DNA of 64,000 bases from Phoronis australis (taxonomy: Eukaryota > Phoronida > Phoronidae): positions 249,218 through 313,217 of the forward strand of contig NMRA01000397.1 of the NCBI GenBank assembly GCA_002633005.1. The letters run 5' to 3'. A model generated the notes under the pieces. It saw only the letters and a program-made list of their open reading frames with translations, searched no databases and was not told where the DNA came from. A program made the translations under genes and the position numbers. Below, piece after piece: positions 55,868 through 64,000 of the stretch (position 1 is the first letter of the stretch; each line of letters begins with the position of its first letter).

Positions 55868-58800
55868 GTAACGGTCGCGATGAGCACGTTTTAATTATTA
55901 ATGTAAACTGGTTCATTTTCTTGTGAAACCTGTCAAACTCGACTGAACATTAAAAGCCACCAGACTTAGAGTCAGTGCCAGTGGCCACCGTCTCTAGCTG
56001 GCTCAGTACTAGGCAACATGTAGCCCTGCTGTACGTAAACTTGGAATCCAGCTAAATCTTATAAGATCGCACATATGTGTGAACTTGGAATACACGAGGC
56101 AACTTGACAGGTACACTAAAATAGTAGTCACGTTCATGTTCACCAAACAAGATAATTGATTTTGGCATTCAAAAATTCCCCCAGTTCTGCGATACAAGTT
56201 ACGGTAAAAGAGAAAGTGGATGATCGTGAGTCCAATAATTACAAAAAAAATTTCACTGAACAAAAAATTTCACATGATTGCATTAAAGAATATTCAATTC
56301 CAAGTTCACGTGTGCGCGATCTTGAGATTAAGCACGACTCTAAGTTGACACACAACAGCCCCTCAGTTGGCCGGTTAGGCTACAATACTTCCCATCGCTT
56401 TCTGTACGCATTTCATCCTGTGTATTTTAAACAGGCGGTAGGCCAGACATGGCCACTGATTAAGAGTTTTTTCACCTCGTCAAAAATACATTCTACATTC
56501 AAAACTGTCACTAAAAATGAGCTTACTTTCTTCAGTGATCCTTTATGCTTCTACACATATCTTCGATGAAGCATATCTGCTAGAATTAAGCTGACTTTGG
56601 AGAAGAATTCCAACTCCACTTTTTGGTCACCGTTAACTTTTTCACCGCGCGCTTGATAACCACAGAATATTTTAACTGAGTCACGTGAGTTCGGCAAAGG
56701 CTAGCGTGAGATTGAGCGAAGCGCGTGACCTAGCTCGTGACACTTGCAAAATAGCATGGGAAGATATCAGGTGGAATTTGTGAGCTTTGTGTCAACAGGC
56801 GTGATTTCTCATAACTTCCTCAAAATGGCACCCGGTGAGAGAAACTCGAGCGAACCTTGACAGATTTTTATGGATATGTTCAAGTTATATTGAGTAAATT
56901 GTATCCAGAGTCATGGTATGTGTTAATTATAACTCCATGTGCATTTATGCATGTTTCATTCGATTTTATTTGCTGTATTTTGAAATGAGTATCTTTTTAT
57001 GGGGATATACTATCGCCCATGTATGCCTGCGGCATCCAGGGCGATGCAGTTGCCTAGCTCAGTACAGTCTGTAGAAATGGAAGCTTTTAGGCGAATTATG
57101 CCTCACAATGATTGAAAAATCAAAGTCACATTGTTATAAGTACTCCCGTTTTCAAACTTTTTTGTCGAGCAGTTTTTCATTCAGTTCCCAATATCGGAAA
57201 CTGGCCATTTTTAACACTGCACATTGCAGGTGGTATGACTTCATATCTCCTGGTGTGTGCTGTCTAATTTGCAATGTTTGAGCAAAATTGTGTTTGGTTC
57301 CTCAACATCCTTGTGGAGGTACGTGTTTGCCTAGACAGTAACGACTGGCTCCGCAGTAGAGATAGTGAAGCTCCTATAGGCGCTTTATAAGCCAGAAGAT
57401 TTTCGGCAAATTATGCCTAGCACTGACTAAAACATCATGTTACGTTGTTATAAATACCTTTTGGGCATAGGGGACACCTTAGGAGGCCGTCGGTGTATTT
57501 AATTCCTTCCAACTCGAACAAATACTCCCATTATCAGACTTTCTATAAGTGGTCCCTCTTTCAGTTCCCAAAATTGGTAACTCACCATTTTTAACACTGC
57601 GCATACCAGGGGATATGACGTCGTACCACATGTAGTGGTGCAGTGACCAAGCTCTTGATTTACAAAAATTACTTATGGATGTGGCTCAAAGCTCTAATCC
57701 TTTTCGCTTGTGTTTTGCTAGGTCATTTCAGAAAAAGTAACATCTCTAGATGACGACCATGGCAGTTTACCAACCACTCCGGTAAAAAGAGCCAAAGCCA
57801 CAGAGGAAGAGTGCACAGTAAGACAGAAGAGAGCCAAGATCAGGCAGCCTAAGGTCCTCGTACGAAACCCACTAGCCACACCTGAAAGTAGTGGTGGGGA
57901 TGATGTGGCAGGTGGTCACAGGAAACAGATAGACACCAAGGACAGGCCTCCAATGGTTGTGAGAAAAAGGCTAAATATGAAACCTCTAGATGACACCTGT
58001 TTAAAGGAGGTATATTTGAAGTACTTTATTTACCATTATTGGAAATTTACATTTCAATGCGTGCATTTGAAATGTTGGTATTAGCTAGTTGAAAAGATAG
58101 GAAAAGGCATTCTTATAGTAGGGGATAGCTACCAAATATTTCTAATAAACGAAGTATAGTTCCTAAGGAGATGGCCGGCAGTGAAAAGTGTAGACTTGTT
58201 ATTGCTTGATTTTCATTCATACGAAAGCATTCTTTGTAGTCAGAGGTCCTAAATGTGCGGTATAATTAACTTTTGTACACCTGCATGCCTGCATGGATAC
58301 ATAGGTGTGCGTGCGAGTGTGTGCGCGCATATATGAGTGCATCACGCTGTCATTCCTATCTGTCCAGCATCCGTGACTATAGCTAAAACCCGTGGATAAA
58401 TGTTTATAAAATTCTGTCATGAATGAGAATTGGCGTACATGTGAAGAGGATGATTTACGATAATTTTCAGAGGACTTTGATTACTGTGACGCCTCCTAGT
58501 GGCAATTTTTTTTTCTGTTTCTCTGAACTTCATTGATGGATTTCTATGATATTTGGTAAATAGCTTTCTATTAAAGAAACAATGAAACGTTTCCGTTATT
58601 TGGATGGATTTGACTTATGTTGCGCCATCTAGTAGTTGCGAAATTGGTGAAATTTGGCAAGTGTTAATAAATATCTGTTGTTATACTTCCACTGATTCTT
58701 CTGTCTTCTGGTTAACTGAAATACAGAGATGTGTCATGTTATTCACCAATCTGGCCATGGAATGTTAACTACGTGCATGCCTCCCTGACATTGTGAACAG

Positions 58801-61800
58801 ACCAAACACACACCCTGTAAAAAAATATACATTGAAAACACAGCGTGCAAATGATATCAGTACATTAAAGCCGGTAGGAACAAGTTCAGTTATGAGAGAT
58901 GGACAAAATTGAGAGGAAAGAAGTATCAGCGGTCTAAACAAAATATAGATGTGTACCTCAGCCATGTAAAGTGGTACAGGCATTGGGACAACAATATTGT
59001 CCTTGGCCTCTGGTTGGGTATTATTGCTCTTCCTTTGTCATGATATCATTCTTGTTTTAACTTAGTGTAATAGCAAACACATCATTTCAGGACTGTAAAA
59101 CAGAACCAGCTACCCAGCCTGATGCAGTTTTGGCCAGCTTGCCCACAGCTGCAACTAATCCAGATCCTGAGATGAAACATCACCAGTAAATACATACTCT
59201 GTGGTTGCATAAAGAACTTGTTAAAGATTCATTCAACAACTATATGACTTTTAAAAATATGCTGTTGTCTCTAAATTGTTTTTATTGTTTTTTTGCTTTA
59301 TTCTTGAACCAATCATGAACAATTTTAATACAAGAAACCAACTGAGGCTTGGGTTGTTTGAGAGGATACGAATTGTACCTGCAAGAACACGAGAAATGAG
59401 AACACCTGTGTGTTCCAGGAGCATGAAAGATTGCCTGTGTCCATTTAATTTTTATTTGGTAAATGCTATGCTGTTCCCATGAAATAGAAAAGCCTCCCAA
59501 TATAGCTAAGTTACTGTAAGGGTCATTAGTCTTTCAAAGAAAGTTCTACTGCTTTTCAAAAATCTTATTTTGGTTTTCACAGTGACTTTTGGTACCTCCA
59601 TGAATAGTCTTGATAATGTTACTTAGAAGTGATACTGTGTTGTCATTCACCAGCATCCCTCGCCCTCGGTTGTCCAACCTCCCGCCACCCTGTGAAAGGT
59701 TCCGTGCTCTGGCCCTTCCTGGACCTTTAGGAGTGACCCTGCCTTCATCAACTAGCACGCCTCAGCCTCGGCCCTCCAACATCGCGCCAGCCTATGAGAG
59801 GTTCCATGCTCTGGCCCAGCCTGGACCCCCAGGCCTGACTTTGCCATACAAGTTCAAACTTCTGCATGAAATGTTCCGAAGTGCCGACACTGCTGTCAGC
59901 ATGCTGCACAACCGTGCTGAGATCTGCACTTTCGACAAACTCAAGGCAGCTGTCCAGGAGATGGTGAGCAAGTAAGTCACTAACTTGCTAGCATTCATTC
60001 TTTAGGCAACCTTAATGAGGATAGTGTGACACCTAAAACTTACATATGCAAGGACAACATTCACAATAGTCACCACTCAGATTAGTCGTCATGTTTAGTA
60101 AAAGATGATTTATGCGTGCTAACTTGTGTTTGTTTTGTAGTTCTAATTTGGAAATACATTTAGAATGTGAATCTAGGTGACACGTTTCAAGTAGAATGGA
60201 ATCATATTGTCATCCGCTATCGTACCGAATTTTCAAATGTGGCTCAACCTAATAGGGGTGTTGTGTAGTTATTTGGCTGCCAGGACTGTTTGCAACGTGG
60301 ATCATCCTTCTTTCCAGTTTCCCATGTATTTTCTATGATTAGGTGTATTTGTAACTGGTTTCTTGTATAATACCGATTGATATGTGAAGTTCTTTGATTG
60401 ATATTCATGAAAGTTGTCCTATGTGTCTCTAATGAGGATAACCTACACAACTGATGCAGATTTTTGGATGGGTCCAACCACCACAATATTTTGAAAAAGT
60501 GAGCACACGGGCACACATTGCTCTATGTTGCAATTGTTTAATAAGTTAATATGTTGAACCTTATTACTGTTTTCGCCCTAATAACCGCCCAGGGCTCTTA
60601 GAAAAGTTCGTCTCAGGGGGGGGGGCTCTTATTATAACCCCAGGCGGTTGAAACCCGGTCTCCGAAACGGGTGAAATCAGAAGCTAAGATTCATCATATT
60701 TACGCTCTGTGTCGTATCTGTAACCTATGAAAGACTTTCTACAAAATCGTGTTGCATTGGTATCAAACTTTGCTGGTAAATTACGATCATTTTACAGAAA
60801 ATTGTGCTGAAATCCCAGGGCGAAAACTCGTTGACTGACTGCCTAGCAATCGTTGATATGGCGACTTGAATGCTTGGATATAAATACAGTTTCAACTAAG
60901 CAAATTACCTGAAATCCTTGTTCAGTTTTCCAAATAGTGTCCCTAAGATTTTTAAGTTCCCGTGGAGTCGGGATTAACAGCAGGTTTACAAGTTCAAATC
61001 TGTGCTACATCGTGCCATCTATGATTGGCAACACGAGAAAAATCTCTGGACGAACACACATGTTGTTGTCACGTGACGTTTGTTTTGAAGTTTGTCTGCG
61101 TTTGTGAGTAAGTGAGCGCGTGCGTGTCACCAGTGTTCATTTGCCAGAGCAGAGACCGTCTTTGGCCAGAATAAACGCAATCTTACGAAATAGATGTGCA
61201 TTCTATCTAAAGAAATTTGCAAAAGCAGTAGGCCTAAACCAGAACGTGTTTCATTCAACACTTGCCGGTCCCATGTGCTAAAAACATTCGACATTTGTCC
61301 CGGTAAGGCCCATATTAGTCGCCGTGTGGCTGGATGGGTACGTGACTATCTGACAGTTATTTTTCGGTGAAAGGGTCTGTAAGCGTTCACTGTTAGTGGT
61401 CATTTTATCATGGTTCACAAACAATCCATCTTATAAATAACGAAAACATTTTTTTATAGTATTGGAAATTAGTGCCAATATTCATTTCTTGCCGATGCTA
61501 TGATACCCGTTTCATGAATGGATAGTTCCCGCTTAATGTCTTTGATGTATGTAAACTACTTCTGTTCTGAAAGGCCAGACCATTGGTCCTCACGAGATCA
61601 GCAAAACTTTTGTGTTCGTTTTGACGCACGGCGGAAGATTGAAGTGTATAGTCATGGCTAAATACCGAAATAGCGGTGAGGCACGTGGTCTACAAAATGA
61701 TTTTTTTCAGGACTGTCGGATATAATTGATTGATAAATTGAAGACGTTACTGTAGAATTTTAGGACTGTAGGTATGGCATTTTTGGCATGTACACGTTCA

Positions 61801-63926
61801 TGGACTGGGCGCTTATTTCAGGAAAGTCTGAAAACGCGTGGGGGGCGCTTATAGGGGCATGGGCGGTTATTAGGGCAAATACGGTAATCATATTTCTGAG
61901 CGATGTTTGAACGTACAGTACAAGACAAAAGAAATCGGACGAGATACCAATTCCTCGTCGTGACCAGTAATGTTTGCGATATCATTCTCAAAAATTTCCG
62001 ATTTACAATATTTCACCTATGTTGTATGTGTAGCAAAATAACTAATCTTCATTCCCTACGAACTTCAAATGAGAAATAAATACCATGTACCGAGAAAAAA
62101 GATTTAGTACAACGACCTTGAACAGCTTGCAAATTAGGTAACTACTTGTCCGAGGTCAAAGGTTACAGAGCTGTCACCCATATCGAATCTCCTGACACCA
62201 GGCATAGAACAGTCCCGTATGTACCCTCGGTCCTCTCATTCACGGAGTCGCCATAATATCGAGCCAATGAGGTGTACATAGAAAGATGCTGCGGAAAACG
62301 AAGATGAGTCATTGTTTTTGTCCTGATGAAGTTGTGTGTTTGCATGCAAATGCACCAAGTCTGAGTTGCTAAATTGCCTCAGTGTTCACTGACATAGCAA
62401 GTTGTTAAAAAGATAAATCCTTGAAATTCATTCATCTGATTGGCAATTTGACATTTCACTGTTTCAATTTCATGCTCACGGCGCGTTTCATCATAATATC
62501 ATTGTCCCCTGCTCATGGTGTGTATACAGTGAACTGTTGGTCTACTTGCTGCTGGCTCCAGATTCTTAGTTCAGATTCTGACCTAGTTAACAAGAATACA
62601 TGTATCTGCACATACAAAATTAAAACATTTTTGTAATAATTGAATTAATTATGCACTAAAAATTCAGTTGACATTGTGAGTGAACGTTGAAATACTAAAC
62701 ATGGTTAAGGCATGTGCAGGGTGTATTGACCGAAAACAAGTTTTCATGGAATAATTAGCTGTAGTCTTCAAGATTTTCACGTCTCACAACTTAACCGCCT
62801 TTTTTCAGCTTTGACAAATTGACTGAATTTGAACTTAGAAACAGGAGTTCTCGAAAATGGCTTAGTGGATTTTGGTGAAACTATCCTAACTTAATATTTA
62901 TTCGTCAACCTCGAAACTGCTGGGTGAATACGACTGCTATTTTCACAAAATTCCTTACGTTTTGCAAGTTAATTTGTCATAGAAACCAAACTAAAAGACT
63001 AATCAAAAATTCCGAAATGCGTTTTTTAGGTAACTGGTGAAGTTTTCATTTAAAAGGTTTCGTTGAATTTGACTGAGGGGTTATTTTGCTATGAATGTAC
63101 CACTCCATGATAGCAAAGAGCAGCACATAGTAATAAAAACAACTACGATTTTAAAACGACTTGACATGTTTTGGTGTCATTTATTCAAACACGATCATCA
63201 GAAGAGAGAATATAGTGGCTATCTACCTATCTAGGCCCAGCAACAAGTGATGAAACACAGATACAGTCAGTTATAGGTAGTGGCAATAAACTAGAACAAC
63301 AACGACAACCTGTGGTGTGCCAGTTGCCTATTGAGATTGGGCTTGCACCAACTGATGTGTAGAGCCTCACGAATAAGACCAAGCAAAAACAACAAAGGAG
63401 CGTAATAATGATAATGTCTCATAAATATAAAACAAATTTTTATAATCCCCTTGACCTTTTTTCTTTCAGAAACTATATACTTTTAGTAGTTTGCAAAGCC
63501 TGGTTTTTGTAACACATGAGTTAGAATGGACTCCACTAAATAAGGTTTGACATAACCTTAACAGCAAAGTGACCCGTAAAACTATTATGCTGACAAAATT
63601 CTTATTACAGCTATTCTCATTCTCTTCATTCACCGTCGTGAAGAATGCAGCCCAGCCGTCATGGCGGGTAACTGCTGATAAATTGTTTACTTCTTTTAGT
63701 GTGTATTGTTTGTTGAGAAAACACTGTATTTTGCCGATAGTCAGACCAACCCTCAAAGTTATGCTATTGAATCCTTTCAGAACGTTTGAGCTCAAAAACC
63801 TTGGTCAGATCAAGGCAGTTTACCCGACAGCCTACACACTGCGACAGGAGAAGGATCTTCCCACATATGGCCGTGGCCATACATCGAGCCAGTACCAGCT
63901 TACTGTGGAACCAAATCTCGAACATT
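55514..63926 (+). CDS. CDT1: CDT1 replication licensing factor (5' part, runs off the window)
   Basis: Five coding exons: 55514-55867, 57722-58009, 59091-59185, 59654-59971 and 63781-63926. All junctions are GT-AG with matching phases (0, 0, 2, 2, and 1 at the open end), giving about 400 residues. CDT1 brings MCM2-7 to ORC/CDC6-bound origins in G1 and is inhibited by geminin. Visible features are a PIP box/degron QSRVTEFF (3-10), a basic NLS-like KRRK (23-26), CDK-type TPVK (137-140), the geminin/MCM winged-helix entry [20 protein letters not shown] (292-311) and [20 protein letters not shown], and then [11 protein letters not shown] in exon 5. These last three blocks are nearly identical to human CDT1. 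The segment just before the winged helix is duplicated in tandem (see findings). The C-terminal MCM-binding domain lies beyond the right edge. Confidence 0.95.
56547..57050 (+). repeat. Dispersed repeat, copy in CDT1 intron 1
   Basis: Direct repeat of 52478-53001 about 4.1 kb away. The two copies bracket RELCH exon 1, the shared promoter and CDT1 exon 1. Each carries a TCACGTGA palindrome (52613-52620 and 56681-56688). Confidence 0.8.
57050..57540. repeat. Fragments related to the 9-bp-TSD fold-back (CDT1 intron 1)
   Basis: GAAGCTTTTAGGCGAATTATGCCTC (split here: GGCGAATTATGCCTC) near 57090, TATAGGCGCTTTATAAGCCAG near 57380 and TTAATTCCTTCCAACTCG near 57502 match pieces of the element at 54391-54685. 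They suggest degraded copies or a longer relative. Confidence 0.55.
57722..58009 (+). CDS. CDT1: CDT1 exon 2
   Basis: 96 codons, phase 0-0, between a TTTTGCTAG acceptor and a GAG|GTATAT donor. It encodes a basic disordered segment with the CDK-type motif PTTPVKR and clusters such as RQKRAKIRQ and VRKRLNMK. The family is poorly conserved here. The call rests on an open frame, splice sites and phase continuity with exons 1 and 3. Confidence 0.75.
58480..58665 (-). repeat. CTCF-motif-like repeat fragment, inverted (CDT1 intron 2)
   Basis: About one unit in minus orientation: GACGCCTCCTAGTGGCAA near 58490 (reverse of the family core) and TGCGCCATCTAGTAG near 58640, with the intervening TTTGGTAAATAGCTTTC phrase shared with intron 13 and intron 5 copies. 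Confidence 0.7.
59091..59185 (+). CDS. CDT1: CDT1 exon 3
   Basis: A short exon (95 bp) after the acceptor CATTTCAG. It encodes [20 protein letters not shown] and a tail ending in KHH. Donor CA|GTAAAT, phase 2, completing CAC (His) with exon 4. Sequence conservation gives no support, only splice sites and phase. Confidence 0.65.
59654..59971 (+). CDS. CDT1: CDT1 exon 4 (geminin-binding segment, duplicated; start of winged helix)
   Basis: Acceptor TTCACCAG, donor AA|GTAAGT. It encodes two in-frame 34-residue units (59654-59755 and 59756-59857) with the pattern PxPRxSNxxPxxERFxALAxPG, then the winged-helix start [39 protein letters not shown]. The second unit ([20 protein letters not shown]) is the canonical one by comparison with human [20 protein letters not shown]. 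Confidence 0.93.
60564..61886 (+). mobile_element. TIR DNA element family 'TACCGTATT', copy B (CDT1 intron 4)
   Basis: 1.32 kb, from TACTGTTTTCGCCCTAATAA to TTATTAGGGCAAATACGGTA. Same family as copies A and C but without the nested insertion. No coding frame. Confidence 0.8.
61985..63561 (-). mobile_element. TTAA-element, inverted copy 4 with internal insertion (CDT1 intron 4)
   Basis: Reverse-complement match to copies 2 and 3. The right end, AAGGTTTGACATAACCTTAA (63542-63561), is intact. The left end has decayed near 61990. About 350 bp around 63115-63475 has no counterpart in copies 2 and 3 and looks like a later insertion. CDT1 exon 5 starts only 220 bp downstream. Confidence 0.75.
63781..63926 (+). 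CDS. CDT1: CDT1 exon 5 (winged helix)
   Basis: After acceptor CCTTTCAG it encodes [31 protein letters not shown] and [14 protein letters not shown], matching human NVGQIKQVYPASYRFRQE and DYQLTIEPLLEQ. It ends at T|GTAAGT in phase 1. The gene continues past 64,000. Confidence 0.95.
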
Positions 63927-64000
63927 GTAAGTAATGTGTTGTGTAATGCTGCAGTATTGAATGGAAGTTAGAAGAGTAACTCTTCACTGCCACTCTCACC

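Overview
This is animal nuclear DNA. Two genes are split into many short GT-AG exons with introns of about 0.1 to 4 kb, GC content is low, and the rest is packed with interspersed repeats. The protein matches (RELCH, CDT1, a rhodopsin-class receptor) are clearly metazoan. The repeat content and the modest identity to the human proteins suggest a marine invertebrate, either an invertebrate deuterostome or a lophotrochozoan. I cannot place it more precisely from sequence alone.

Layout. 1-15.4 kb: no recognised gene, only repeats (a TTAA-bounded element fragment, a tandem-unit repeat array, two fold-back elements, a small tandem duplication) and one weak ORF near 8.5 kb. 15.4-16.6 kb (+): an apparently intronless rhodopsin-like GPCR of 380 residues that lacks several hallmark activation motifs. 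16.6-24.9 kb: intergenic or intronic sequence with a tRNA-derived SINE-like piece, a second TTAA-bounded element and two repeat arrays. 24.99-55.24 kb (-): RELCH (KIAA1468), the RAB11-binding LisH/HEAT protein. I assembled 21 coding exons whose splice phases all agree. They give 1032 residues, and the last roughly 100-130 residues of the family were not found. Its introns hold a 1.4-kb higher-order minisatellite, fold-backs, DNA transposons and more repeat arrays. 55.24-55.51 kb: a 275-bp divergent promoter with a CCAAT box, two TCACGTGA E-boxes and an E2F site. 55.51 kb to the right edge (+): the first five coding exons of CDT1, the replication-licensing factor (400 residues so far; the gene runs off the window).

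RELCH works in cholesterol transfer from recycling endosomes to the trans-Golgi. CDT1 loads the MCM helicase in G1. They share only the promoter, not a pathway.

The most interesting observations are these: a repeat family that carries dozens of CTCF-core-like motifs (CCACTAGGTGGCGC type) through intergenic DNA and introns of both genes; a 34-residue in-frame tandem duplication of the geminin-contact segment of CDT1; a receptor with EVF in place of DRY and LPVLL in place of NPxxY; and a nested fold-back transposon with a 9-bp target duplication whose empty site is preserved in sibling copies in the same window.
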